64,000 nt of DNA from Helicobacter marmotae (GCF_003364255.1 NZ_NXLR01000001.1:1-64000), one strand, 5' to 3'. Counted from the stretch's first letter, positions 37,631-47,270 are shown. Notes: generated by a model not told the origin, from the letters alone. Translations and numbers: made by a program.

Positions 37631-38938
37631 ATGCCTATTAAAGACATTTACAAGCTAAGTTTTAGCCTTTATTGCATTATTAGTATTTTTACTTTTCTCA
37701 TATATGGAGCCTTGCCGGCGATTCTAGCGGCAAATCATATCCCCCCACAAGAAATAGGGCTTTTATATATGGCATTTATCCCTTTTGTTTTGGGGTTTTT
37801 CTACTCTGGCTTTATGGAATCCTATCGCAAAAAACATCAAAACAACTTCAAAAAAGTCTATCGATTTTGCTCTTTTGCCATAGCAGCTTTATTTGTGGTG
37901 ATAGCCTTTTTAGACCCTAATGATAATCTCTATCTCACTTTAATAGTGTTTTTCTTTATGAGTTTTTTAAGTGCGAGTGTGCTTATCTGCCTTAATGGCG
38001 TAGCCGTGGAGGAAACCAGCCTTGCACAAAAGCACACCATAAATACCATTATGCTTGTCTCTTCGGGCATAGGCGGGTGTTTGGGGATTATTGGAGCGCT
38101 TTTTATATATGAATATTATGGCTGGTTTATCACTCATCTCTGCCTTGGGGGCATTGTGCTTATCTGTGCGCTACTTGCCTTTAATTGTAATGGCAACCCT
38201 AGAATTAATCTTGCTAGCAAAGATTCTGTACTGAAAGCAATAAAAAATAAAACCTTATGGAAATATATGGGCATTCTCATTTGCTTTGTGCTGCCCTTAA
38301 TGCTATGTGCCTCTATGAGTTCTGCCCTTTTAGTATATATTGGGCTTCCCTTGCAAGTAGTCGGGCTCCTTAGCGGAGTGCTAAACTGCGTAGCCTGCCT
38401 TGTAGCCTCGCCTCTTGTGCTCGGGCTTATTCGGGCTTTAGGCTTTAAAAAGGCGCTTCTTCTTACACTTATCTTTGAATCTTGCCTTATGCTTCTAATG
38501 GTGTGCAATATGCAAATATGGCAAAATCACTTTATTATTTTTATTACCCTTTTTCTTAATGGCTTGTGCTTTGGGGCACAATTTGTGTTTATGTATTCTT
38601 TAGGTATGCACTGGTGTGAAAAGAGCAGCCAATGCGGGGTGGATTTTAGCCTTCTAAGGATCAGTGAGAATCTAGGCTTTGTCGCTGCTGGCATTATAGC
38701 TAGCCAAATTATTGGCGCATTTGCGGGGGCTCAAACTTTAGAAAATCTCAATACAGAGCAAATGGGGGCTAACTCCGCTTATAGCGAGCTCTCCTTTGGC
38801 GGTATTTTAAGCAGTATTTTTACCCATAGTGGCGTAGATAAAGCCCTAGCAAATGGATATAGTGTCGTATTTTGCTTGGGGGCTATCATTTGTGTAGCAA
38901 GTATTTTTATTGTCTTAAGGAATAAAAGCATTTCTTAG
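37631..38938 (+). CDS. MFS transporter (YbtX/AmpG-like)
   Basis: A 435-residue major facilitator protein with about 12 membrane helices. It resembles the MFS proteins found beside yersiniabactin-type uptake genes, a suggestion from overall layout and from the neighbouring ABC pair rather than from a diagnostic motif. AAGGAG lies just before the ATG. The promoter may be the distant site at 36264. Confidence 0.75.
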   Translation: MPIKDIYKLSFSLYCIISIFTFLIYGALPAILAANHIPPQEIGLLYMAFIPFVLGFFYSGFMESYRKKHQNNFKKVYRFCSFAIAALFVVIAFLDPNDNLYLTLIVFFFMSFLSASVLICLNGVAVEETSLAQKHTINTIMLVSSGIGGCLGIIGALFIYEYYGWFITHLCLGGIVLICALLAFNCNGNPRINLASKDSVLKAIKNKTLWKYMGILICFVLPLMLCASMSSALLVYIGLPLQVVGLLSGVLNCVACLVASPLVLGLIRALGFKKALLLTLIFESCLMLLMVCNMQIWQNHFIIFITLFLNGLCFGAQFVFMYSLGMHWCEKSSQCGVDFSLLRISENLGFVAAGIIASQIIGAFAGAQTLENLNTEQMGANSAYSELSFGGILSSIFTHSGVDKALANGYSVVFCLGAIICVASIFIVLRNKSIS

Positions 38939-38944
38939 AGTCCT

Positions 38945-39400
38945 TAAACCATTGATTTGATGTCTTGGTTTGTGTGAAATGAATTCACACAAACCGCCTG
39001 AAGTTTGACTTATAGCTAAGCCTTTGGGCTTATCTATCAAGTCGTTTTCTAAGGGCTTGATTATGAAATGCCAAAGCGCCTTGCGGGAGGGGGGCACTCC
39101 TATTAATTTGATGTCTTGGTTTGCAAAAATAAATTTTGCAAACCGCCTAAAGCCCTGCGGGGGGCACTAGTTTTGACTTTCTACCCTTTTGGGTGGTTTT
39201 GGTTTCTCGCCTGTGTGGTAAGGTGGTAAGTTTGTCATTCTGAGCCTTTAGGCGAAGAATCTCTAAAGGAATCACTAGTTGCCAACAGAGATTCTTCGGC
39301 TTTTGCAAAGCCTCAGAATGACAAGCTAACAACATTTACTAGTAATCCAAAAAGCAATTCTTCGCCTTCGCTTACGCCTTCCCACAAAAGCTGACAAACT
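38945..39400. repeat. Intergenic repeat cluster (two B hairpins, one A palindrome)
   Basis: Family B hairpins with two different stems: GGTTTGTGTGAA type at 38967-38995 and GGTTTGCAAAA type at 39118-39144, each ending in CCGCCT. Between them is a TTTGACT...TCAAGTCG hairpin (about 39003-39045). A clean family A palindrome lies at 39228-39335. Confidence 0.75.
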
Positions 39401-39513
39401 TGGAGAGTCGCTGATGATTCGAGCAGAGTTATTGGATTTTAAAAGGCAGATTCTCAATTTATGCAAGCTAAAGTTACCATCCTATAAAAATCCTAGCAAC
39501 TTTTATCATAATA

Positions 39514-39551
39514 GAGTATTTTGGCACTTTAGACTATCCTAATATAAGAAT
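39514..39551 (+). promoter_or_regulatory. Shared activator motif (site 3) and ATATAAGAAT element
   Basis: GAGTATTTTGGCACTTT (39514-39530) matches the core of sites 1 and 2, and ATATAAGAAT follows at 39542-39551. The ATG of the ABC pair is 64 bases after the core, close to the 71 bases at site 1. Confidence 0.45.
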
Positions 39552-39594
39552 AATACTTACAATGCAATTTTATAAATCATTGTAAGGAGAAAAT

Positions 39595-41388
39595 ATGACT
39601 TCACACAAGAGAGGTATCGCGCGTCTTTTGGAGCTAAGCAAGCAAAAGGCTACAATGCTTATTCTTGCAGGTATCTTTTCAGGTTTAAGTGCTATCTTGC
39701 AGTTTGTGCCTTATTTTGCAAGCTATTTAATTGTATGTGAATTTGTGATAAATGCACATGATTTGAGTGCGGTGGATAGGGATTATGTGCTTTTGTGTGG
39801 CTTAAGCGCTATTTTAGCTGTTGTAGCTTCTATGGTGTTTGTTGGAGTGAGCTTTACTTTAAGCCATTTTGCCGCTTATAGAATCCTCTATAACATTCGC
39901 TTAGCCCTTTTAGGGCATTTAAGTTCCTTGCCACTGGGGTATTTTACTGCCACTACAAAAGGAGAAATACATAAAAATGTGCAAGAAAATGTCGAAAAAA
40001 TAGAGAATTTTATCGCCCATAAGATTCCAGAATTTTTAATGACACTTATCGGGGCTATTGCTATTTTTGCCGTGTTTATATGGGCAGATTGGCGTTTTGG
40101 GTGTATTTGCATAGGGGTGTATATTTTCGCCCTTTTTGTGCAATTTAGTATCTACACAAAAGGCTCGATGAAAGAAGAGATTAAACGCTTTTTCTCTCAT
40201 CAAGAGCAGATGAATGCCCGCAGCATTGAATTTGTGGATGGTATGAGCTTATTTAAGCTTTTTAATAAAAGTGCCTTTAGCTTTGCGAATTTGGCTTCAA
40301 GCATTTATGCCTATAGAGATTACACGCTAAGCTTTGCATATAAATGTATGCCTACTTTTGCTGTATTTAATCTCTTAATTAATTGTTTTATCTTTTTCAT
40401 TCTACCATTAAGTGCGTTTTTGGTCGCAGAAGAGCCCTTAGATATTATGCTCGTGCTTACTATTGTGTTTTTTGTGATGATGAGTAATGGCTTAATCGCA
40501 CCATTATTAAAGATTATGAATCTAAGTAGCGAGGTTATGCAAATTAATGAGGGCGTAGCTCGCATTGATACAATCTTTGCCCAAAAGCCTTTAAAAATCG
40601 CCGCTAATCCCATAGCCCCTAAGCATTTTGATATTACATTTGAGCATGTGAGCTTTGAATATGAGAATGGCAGGGAGGTTTTGAGTGATGTAAGTTTTAG
40701 CCTCAAAGAGGGTGAGCATTTAGTCATTGTAGGAGAAAGCGGGAGTGGGAAAAGCACTTTACTTACCTTACTTGCTAGATTTTATGATGTAAAGAGCGGT
40801 CGCATACTCATAGGAGGCGTGGATATTAGAAATATGAGTGAAGAGGGCTTGCTTGGGTGTTTGAGTTTAGTATTCCAAGATAGCTTTTTATTTATGGATA
40901 CTTTAAGGGAGAATATCAAAGCAGGCTGCAAGGAAGCGAGTGATGAGCAGATTCTGCAAGCTGCAAGGCTTGCTCAAGCAGATGAGATTGTGCAAAAATA
41001 TAGCCTAGATTGCCCCATTGGCGAGAGATTAGGGAGCGATGGTGTGAAATTAAGCGGCGGGGAAGCCCAACGCATTAACATTGCCCGCGCACTTTTAAAA
41101 GATTCCCCCATTTTATTGCTTGATGAGATTACTTCAAGCCTTGATACATATAATGAAAATGCCATAAATAAGGCACTTAAAGCACTTATCACCTCAAGTA
41201 AGAAAAGCATTATTATGGTAGCCCATAAGCTAGGGAGTGTGAAATATGCCCATAAAGTCGCACTTATGGATAAGGGGAGATTACTTGCTTTTGGCACACA
41301 TAGGGAGCTTTTAGAATCTTGTAGTGAATATAAGCATTTATGGGAGCTGCATACGCGCGCGCAAAGCTGGAGTATTGAGAATAAATAG
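39595..41388 (+). CDS. ABC half-transporter, first of a pair (YbtP/IrtA-like)
   Basis: A 597-residue fused permease/ATPase: six membrane helices (1-310), then a nucleotide-binding domain with Walker A GESGSGKST (about 380), signature LSGGEAQR (about 486), and Walker B PILLLDEITS (about 504). Exporter-fold pairs of this type can import iron-siderophore complexes (YbtPQ, IrtAB). The pair, the MFS gene and the shared AraC-type motif favour that here, but export is not excluded. AAGGAG precedes the ATG. Confidence 0.85.
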   Translation: MTSHKRGIARLLELSKQKATMLILAGIFSGLSAILQFVPYFASYLIVCEFVINAHDLSAVDRDYVLLCGLSAILAVVASMVFVGVSFTLSHFAAYRILYNIRLALLGHLSSLPLGYFTATTKGEIHKNVQENVEKIENFIAHKIPEFLMTLIGAIAIFAVFIWADWRFGCICIGVYIFALFVQFSIYTKGSMKEEIKRFFSHQEQMNARSIEFVDGMSLFKLFNKSAFSFANLASSIYAYRDYTLSFAYKCMPTFAVFNLLINCFIFFILPLSAFLVAEEPLDIMLVLTIVFFVMMSNGLIAPLLKIMNLSSEVMQINEGVARIDTIFAQKPLKIAANPIAPKHFDITFEHVSFEYENGREVLSDVSFSLKEGEHLVIVGESGSGKSTLLTLLARFYDVKSGRILIGGVDIRNMSEEGLLGCLSLVFQDSFLFMDTLRENIKAGCKEASDEQILQAARLAQADEIVQKYSLDCPIGERLGSDGVKLSGGEAQRINIARALLKDSPILLLDEITSSLDTYNENAINKALKALITSSKKSIIMVAHKLGSVKYAHKVALMDKGRLLAFGTHRELLESCSEYKHLWELHTRAQSWSIENK

Positions 41389-41402
41389 CACAAGGAGAGG
41401 AA

Positions 41403-43160
41403 ATGGATTTATTACATATTAGAGATTTAACGCTCAATAATTTTAAGAGATTTTATACTTCTGTATTTTGGAGTGCTTTGAGTGACTTAGTGGCATTTTG
41501 TGGGATTTTTATCGTGCTTTTATTTGTAGATGTGATTTTGCAGCCATTTTTTGGAGGATATGAGGCGAGCTTGGGAGAATTACTTGGTATTTGCGCACTC
41601 GGGCTTGTGTATATGGTGATATATTTTTTCGCTCAAATCCCCGCATATAAAGCAAACTATGAAAGCACCTATAAATTTTCCGCACAAGGGAGATTAGAGT
41701 TAGCAGAACATCTAAGGAAGCTTCCATTAGGATTCTTACAATCACGCAATGCTGCGAGTTTAAGCCATAGCATTATGAATGACTTTGCAAGACTAGAGGG
41801 AGTGAATTCCCATATGCTGCCCCAAACCTGTGCAAGCCTTGTTGTCGTGTGTATCGTGTTTGTGGGGCTTTGTGTGTGGCATTGGCAAATGGCATTAGCA
41901 TTTTTTGCCTGTGTGCCTTTAGCTTTGGCGATTTTACTCCTTGTACGCTATATCGCAGATGGTCTAAGCACCTCTCATATGCGCTCTGTGGTTTGTGCAA
42001 GTAATGTCATTAATGAATATATTGATGGCATTAGCACGATTAGGGCAAACCTTATGGGCGGGGCTAAATTTGCACGTTTGGAATCTGTCTTTGATACATT
42101 AAGGAGAGAGAGCATACGTATTGAAGTATCGCTTATGCCCTTTGCCTTAAGCATTCTCTCATGTATGGGTGCGGGCATTGGTATTATGGTTATGGTAGGC
42201 AGAGGGTTTTTGTTAGATGGGGAGCTAAGTGTGATAGAGTATATTGCATTTTTACTGCTTGGCTCAAAGGCATTTGTGCCATTAATGACTTTTTGTGTGA
42301 ATTTCATTGAATTACAATATTTTGCAAAATCTGGGCAAAATATTCTCTCCTTGCTTCAAGCCCCTGTGATTAGCGGGCAAGATAAAGATATACCAACAAG
42401 TAATGATATAAGGCTAGAGCATGTGAGCTTTGGCTATAAGGCTAAGCAAATGGTGCTGCATGATATTTCTTTACACATTAAGGAAAAAAGCTCTGTTGCT
42501 ATTGTAGGGGATAGCGGAAGTGGGAAAAGCACTTTAGTAAAACTCATAGCACGTTTTTATGAGCCAAGCAGCGGGAAGATTTATATAGGCAAAAAAGGTG
42601 AATCTAAAGATATAAGCACATTAGATTATGAGAGTTTCATAGCTAAATTTTCTATGGTATTCCAAGATGTATATCTCTTTGGCGGGAGTGTTGAGAGTAA
42701 TTTAAAATTTGCTAAAGAAAATGCTAGTAAAGAAGCCATTGAAGAAGTGTTAAAAAAGGCAAATGCACTTGAATTTGTGCAAGAGATGCCAAATGGGATA
42801 AATACCAATATGAGCGAAGGGGGTAAAAGTCTAAGCGGAGGGCAAAAGCAGAGATTAAGTATTGCTCGATGTTTGCTAAAAGACGCTCCTATTGTCTTAC
42901 TTGATGAGATGACTTCAAGCCTTGATGTGAAAAATGAATACGCCTTGCAAAAGGCTATAAATGCCTTGAGTAAAGATAAAACAATTATTATCATCGCCCA
43001 TAAATTGCGCTCTATTACGCATTGTGATTGCATTATTTATTTGGAAAAAACCCCCAAAGGTAGCATTATTGCGGAATCTGGCACACATAAAGAGCTTTTA
43101 GCTAAGGGTGGTAAATACGCACAGGCTTTTGCCAATGAAGCTTCAAGCATTCATATATAA
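41403..43160 (+). CDS. ABC half-transporter, second of a pair (YbtQ/IrtB-like)
   Basis: A 585-residue permease/ATPase with six membrane helices, Walker A GDSGSGKST (about 369), signature LSGGQKQR (about 476), and Walker B PIVLLDEMTS (about 497). It starts 14 bases after its partner with its own AAGGAG, so a heterodimer is likely. The cdt operon begins 90 bases downstream from its own promoter. Confidence 0.85.
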   Translation: MDLLHIRDLTLNNFKRFYTSVFWSALSDLVAFCGIFIVLLFVDVILQPFFGGYEASLGELLGICALGLVYMVIYFFAQIPAYKANYESTYKFSAQGRLELAEHLRKLPLGFLQSRNAASLSHSIMNDFARLEGVNSHMLPQTCASLVVVCIVFVGLCVWHWQMALAFFACVPLALAILLLVRYIADGLSTSHMRSVVCASNVINEYIDGISTIRANLMGGAKFARLESVFDTLRRESIRIEVSLMPFALSILSCMGAGIGIMVMVGRGFLLDGELSVIEYIAFLLLGSKAFVPLMTFCVNFIELQYFAKSGQNILSLLQAPVISGQDKDIPTSNDIRLEHVSFGYKAKQMVLHDISLHIKEKSSVAIVGDSGSGKSTLVKLIARFYEPSSGKIYIGKKGESKDISTLDYESFIAKFSMVFQDVYLFGGSVESNLKFAKENASKEAIEEVLKKANALEFVQEMPNGINTNMSEGGKSLSGGQKQRLSIARCLLKDAPIVLLDEMTSSLDVKNEYALQKAINALSKDKTIIIIAHKLRSITHCDCIIYLEKTPKGSIIAESGTHKELLAKGGKYAQAFANEASSIHI

Positions 43161-43209
43161 GATTGCATAATAAATACGCATCTCATTTACTCTCTAAGCA
43201 CATTTAAAA

Positions 43210-43218
43210 TGCTATATT
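43210..43218 (+). promoter_or_regulatory. Extended -10 promoter of cdtABC
   Basis: TGCTATATT lies 34 bases upstream of the cdtA start, in the 90-base gap after the ABC genes. Confidence 0.4.
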
Positions 43219-43251
43219 TTGGGCAAGGAATTATTTTATTGCAAAGGTTGT

Positions 43252-44052
43252 ATGATGAAAGAGGTGAGTAAAGCTTTACAATGTATTTTCTGCTTGATAT
43301 GTGTAGCATTCTTTAGTGCCTGTGGTTCTAAAGATGTTAATCCCCTTGCGGGTATGATAGGTAAGCCTAATGACGCAGACCCGCTTAAAATTGGCTCAAA
43401 GCCAACTATTCCTGCTAAGCAGCCTTTCCCTAAACTGCTTGTGGGGAAAATCTACTTCCCTAATGAAGAAAACAAAAATTTCACTACTCGGGCACGTCCA
43501 AAGCTTGATAGAGAGACCTTAGAGCTCGATATAGCAAAGCTTAAAACACAAGATAAGCTCCTTTTAGCCCAAGCACCAAATGTGCCTATAAGCGATTGGG
43601 TCTCCCTTTTATCCCCTGGTGGGGCGGCACTCACCGTGTGGGCATTAGCTCAAGGAAATTGGCTCTGGGGCTATACACTCATTGATAGCGCAGGTTTTGG
43701 TGGGGCTCGAGTATGGCGTTTCCACTTCTTCCCTAATGATGAAGTGCTTATTGAAAATGGCAAAACAGGCACTTGCGTAAATGCCTATAAAAATGGCGTT
43801 ATCCACTCTGCATGTAATGAGAAAAATAAATACCAACGTTTCAAGCTTATTCCTATGACAAATGAGGCATTTATGCTTAAAAATGTGGGTATGAATAAAT
43901 GTCTTCAAACCCCTATAGGCAATGTTTTTGGTGATTTCCATAAGGTGAGTAGCATATTTCTTAGCTCCTGTGCTGCTGGGGCAAATTTAGACCAGCAATG
44001 GTATGTAGTCGCTCCGCCATTTTTAGTGCGCCCACTTTATAAAAAACCATAA
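43252..44052 (+). CDS. cdtA: Cytolethal distending toxin subunit A
   Basis: A 266-residue lipoprotein subunit of the tripartite genotoxin. The start is ATGATG at 43252/43255 after AAAGG. The signal and lipobox end in FFSAC near residue 24. The C-terminal part is a ricin-type lectin fold (about 120-250: GKTGTCVNAYKNGVIHSACNEKNKYQRF; MNKCLQTPIG; DQQWYV) that, with CdtC, binds the host surface and delivers CdtB. The first gene of cdtABC. Confidence 0.93.
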   Translation: MMKEVSKALQCIFCLICVAFFSACGSKDVNPLAGMIGKPNDADPLKIGSKPTIPAKQPFPKLLVGKIYFPNEENKNFTTRARPKLDRETLELDIAKLKTQDKLLLAQAPNVPISDWVSLLSPGGAALTVWALAQGNWLWGYTLIDSAGFGGARVWRFHFFPNDEVLIENGKTGTCVNAYKNGVIHSACNEKNKYQRFKLIPMTNEAFMLKNVGMNKCLQTPIGNVFGDFHKVSSIFLSSCAAGANLDQQWYVVAPPFLVRPLYKKP

Positions 44053-44067
44053 CCACAAGGAGTATAT

Positions 44068-44865
44068 ATGAAGAAATTGTTATGTTTATGTTGCTTTTGT
44101 GTCTCTTGTCTTTTTGGCAATATTGATGATTTTAAGATTGCCACTTGGAATTTGCAGGGCTCATCAGCAAATACAGAAAGCAAGTGGAGTGTCAGCGTGC
44201 GTCAGCTTGTAACAGGCGATAATGCCGTTGATATACTTGCCATTCAAGAGGCAGGTTCGCTCCCTAGTAGTGCTAATCCCACAGGGAGAATTGTGCGCTT
44301 AAGTACTGAAATTGCTGTGGAGGAATATATGTGGGATTTAGGCACAAGATCCCGCCCTGATAATGTATTTGTATATTATGCGCCTGTTGATGCAGGGGCT
44401 AATCGTGTGAATCTTGCCATTGTCTCACGTATGAGGGCAGATGAGATTATTATTTTACCCCCACCAACGGTGGTTTCTCGCCCTATTGTTGGCATACGCA
44501 TTGGCAATGATGTGTTTTTCTCAATCCACGCTCTAGCTAATGGCGGCACAGACGCACCTGCTATTGTCAATGCCGTGTTTTCACATTTCACTTCTCGTCC
44601 AGAAATTAACTGGGTTATTGCTGGAGACTTTAATCGCTCTCCTGATTCTTTACGTCTTGACTTGCGTTTGGAAACTCGCGTACGCACTACATTTGTCGCG
44701 CCAAATGCCCCCACACAAAGAAGTGGCGGCACGCTTGATTATGCTTTAGTGGGGAATTCTAGCGGGGCACTCCCTACAACGGCTTTAGCAGCGATTTTAA
44801 TGCTTGCAAATTTTAGAACACAGCTTGTTTCAGACCATTTCCCCGTTAATTTTAGACGATTTTAG
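44068..44865 (+). CDS. cdtB: Cytolethal distending toxin subunit B (nuclease)
   Basis: A 265-residue active subunit with DNase I/phosphatase fold. It has a signal peptide ending near residue 17, then TWNLQGSS (27-33), the metal glutamate in IQEAG (E61), catalytic H154 in SIHALANGG, D187/N189 in GDFNRSP, and D256/H257 in SDHFPV. All key residues are present, so it should be active in causing host DNA damage and G2 arrest. AAGGAG precedes the ATG. Confidence 0.97.
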   Translation: MKKLLCLCCFCVSCLFGNIDDFKIATWNLQGSSANTESKWSVSVRQLVTGDNAVDILAIQEAGSLPSSANPTGRIVRLSTEIAVEEYMWDLGTRSRPDNVFVYYAPVDAGANRVNLAIVSRMRADEIIILPPPTVVSRPIVGIRIGNDVFFSIHALANGGTDAPAIVNAVFSHFTSRPEINWVIAGDFNRSPDSLRLDLRLETRVRTTFVAPNAPTQRSGGTLDYALVGNSSGALPTTALAAILMLANFRTQLVSDHFPVNFRRF

Positions 44866-44879
44866 GCAAAGGAGTAAGT

Positions 44880-45497
44880 ATGAAAAAACATATTATTCAC
44901 TCTATATCTCTTGTGTGTATGTTGTGTCTTTGCGCATCTACGCCGCTTTTTGCTGCTAAAAAGCAAAGTCTTAGCGCCCCTAGAAAAGATGATTTTGAAG
45001 ATATTACAAATCTTTTTCAGATTCGCAGTGTGCGTAATGGGATTGCTATTAATGTGCTAAGAAGTGGTAATTTTATGGAGCAAAATTGGATTTTAAAGGA
45101 ATTTTTCTTAAGTGATGACTTGCGTATCAAGCGAGATAAATTGCGCAAGAGTTGGGATTTTGGCTATGTGCAGTTTGTGAGCCCTACAAAAAAGGATGGC
45201 TGTTTAGCCATTGATGAGAGCGGATTTTTGAAGATTAAATCTTGTAAGGATGATATAGCAAGCGAGAGATTAGAAACGGTGTTTTCTATCATACCTACAG
45301 AGAGCGGGGCGGTGCAGATTCGCTCGCTTGTGCTTGACTCCACTGAATGCCTTAGCACTTTTGAAAACCCCAATGTGCCTATTGAAAAACGTTTTGGCAT
45401 AGTGCCTTGCTCGCTTGATTTTGACTTTTTTATTGATACAAGCGAGTTATTTTTCTTTACACCTGCGTTAATAAAAGCAAGACCATTAGGCGGGTGA
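44880..45497 (+). CDS. cdtC: Cytolethal distending toxin subunit C
   Basis: A 205-residue exported protein with a signal peptide (about 1-26, ending LFAA) and a ricin-type lectin fold (QFVSPTKKDGCLAIDESGFLKIKSC; STECLSTFENPN). It pairs with CdtA to deliver CdtB. It starts 14 bases after cdtB with AAGGAG. Length is slightly longer than some CdtC proteins but typical for Helicobacter. Confidence 0.93.
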   Translation: MKKHIIHSISLVCMLCLCASTPLFAAKKQSLSAPRKDDFEDITNLFQIRSVRNGIAINVLRSGNFMEQNWILKEFFLSDDLRIKRDKLRKSWDFGYVQFVSPTKKDGCLAIDESGFLKIKSCKDDIASERLETVFSIIPTESGAVQIRSLVLDSTECLSTFENPNVPIEKRFGIVPCSLDFDFFIDTSELFFFTPALIKARPLGG

Positions 45498-45546
45498 TTT
45501 TATATTCTAGCGGGCAAAGCCCGAAGAATTGTTTGTGGGTTGTTTG

Positions 45547-45608
45547 TGATTCTCTTCTTTCTTTTTCTATAAGGGGAGGGGCTTGAATGTGCAAAGTTTT
45601 ATAAAATA
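45547..45608 (-). repeat. Inverted copy of the 37011-37072 element
   Basis: Reverse complement of 37011-37072 with few differences (key blocks CTTTTTCTATAAGG, GGAGGGGCTTGAATG, TGCAAAGTTTTATAAAAT). It lies just after cdtC and is followed by a decayed family A element to about 45760. Confidence 0.7.
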
Positions 45609-45879
45609 ATGAGGCTCATATGCTTTACTTGCGCAGCTCTGCGGGAACCACTATCGACTCTACCCCTCTTGTGATGTCTTGCGGGAGGCTAGCGACCAAA
45701 AATCTCTGTTGGCGACTAAGTGACTCAGGCAAAGATTCTTTAAGCTTGCAAGCCCAAACAAGAGACTTTTAAGAATCTAAAGCCAACAAATGACCCACGC
45801 CATCCCCGCTTGATGAAGCAATAAAACAATATCATTCAAATTTCCTTGAATGAGGCTATTAATGAATGAATACATAAAT

Positions 45880-46285
45880 AATAATAAAGAGTTGGAAGCA
45901 TCTAAGAATTGCTCACAAGGGCGAAAATGAGGATAAAGAGTATGTAAAGGTAGCATTTAGCTTAGAGCAAGACGTGCAAGACTCAAATCATATATAGAAA
46001 GACTTTTTAGCAAGAATCCAGCCGTTATAAAATATTCACCCATAATAGTTAGGGGATTGAATGGGAGTGGGTTTTTATCATCAAAAATTTAGAATTTGAC
46101 CCAAATACAAAAGTTGGAGATTTTGTAGTATATGCAATGAGCACATTTAAGAGTAAGTTAGCGCAAGGTTTTTCAAGCTTTGGTGCGAGATATAAGGATA
46201 TGAGCTTTAGGGAAAAAGGCAAAAATGGAAATGAAAGGTGGGAATTTTGTTTTCAATGCGTATTTAAAAATAAAAAAGCTAAATA
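45880..46285 (+). pseudogene. Degenerate coding remnant, family unknown
   Basis: Three open stretches in shifted frames run together without a shared start: one with IAHKGENEDKEYVKVAFSLEQ ended by TAG near 46000, one with NPAVIKYSPIIVRGLNGSGF, and one with EWEWVFIIKNLEFDPNTKVG through RWEFCFQCVFKNKKAK to TAA at about 46285. They read as a decayed gene with at least two frameshifts. I do not recognise it. Confidence 0.4.
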
Positions 46286-46393
46286 ACAAAAGGAACTTTT
46301 AGCATTCTATCCTCTATCAAGCCATAAAAATGTGCAAATTAACCATTTTTCTTTACAATTTTCACATTTGCACTTTCTTTAAAAGGAATATAT

Positions 46394-46933
46394 ATGAAAA
46401 TTCTCTCAAATATTGTGTGGATTGCTTTTGCGCTATTAATGATTATCACAGGGATTTTAGGACTACTCAATCCTGTAGGGGTTTTTGCTTCTTTGGTGCT
46501 CTTTTTGCCATGGTTTTTGCTTGTTGGGGCGGTGGCGAATGTGATATATTATTTTGTATTGCGCAAAAAAGAAGGAAAATACACCAATATGCTTCTTATC
46601 GATGCGCTTTTGAGTGTGCTATTTGCCGTGATTTTCTTTATGCAAGGCATTCTTCTCACAAGTATAAGTGTAGTTTTCTTTGCTGCTTTTATGGCTATGT
46701 TTAAAGGTATTTTAGGCTTTTGCTATGCCCTTGAGTTAAAGCAAAGCAAGCAAAGCTGGGCACTAGTATGCATTAGCTCAATCTTAAGCATCATTCTTGC
46801 TGTGATTTTTGTAGTCTATCCTGAGATTGGCGGCTTGAGCATTGGCTTTATACTCGCATTTATGATGCTTATGTTTGGTATCACTTCGCTTTGTGTATGG
46901 GCTGGAGTGCGCGATCTTTACCATAAGCAATAA
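46394..46933 (+). CDS. HdeD-like (DUF308) membrane protein
   Basis: A 179-residue protein with six membrane helices in the HdeD/DUF308 pattern (ITGILGLLNPVGVFASLVLF; YPEIGGLSIGFILAFMMLMFG). HdeD is linked to acid resistance in E. coli; the role here is not known. AAAGGA precedes the ATG. Confidence 0.85.
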   Translation: MKILSNIVWIAFALLMIITGILGLLNPVGVFASLVLFLPWFLLVGAVANVIYYFVLRKKEGKYTNMLLIDALLSVLFAVIFFMQGILLTSISVVFFAAFMAMFKGILGFCYALELKQSKQSWALVCISSILSIILAVIFVVYPEIGGLSIGFILAFMMLMFGITSLCVWAGVRDLYHKQ

Positions 46934-46951
46934 ATAATACTGCTTGCTGCC

Positions 46952-47270
46952 TGTATTGATTTGATGTCTTAGTTTGTGTGAAATCAATTCACACAAACCG
47001 CCCTCAAAGATTGACTAAAGCTTGCGCTTACACTTATCTATCAAGTCGTTTTCTAAGGGTTTGATTATGAAACGCCCTTTTTTAAAGTGTGCCTAGCGGG
47101 GGGCGCTCTATACTAACTTTTTGCCCTTTAAGTGGTTTGGGTTTCTCGCTCGCGTGGTAAGTTTGTCATGTCTTAGGCTTTGCAAAAGCCAAAGAATCTC
47201 CCTTAGCTGCTAGAGACTTTCTAAAAGAATCACTAGTCGCACTTTTGAGTGATTCTTTTAGAAATATCTT
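46952..47270. repeat. Intergenic repeats (B hairpin and A fragment)
   Basis: Family B hairpin AGTTTGTGTGAA/TTCACACAAACC (about 46971-46999) with ACCGCCCT after it, a TTGACT...TCAAGTCG hairpin (about 47010-47050), and a family A fragment (47160-47265). No gene in 46934-47302. Confidence 0.65.
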
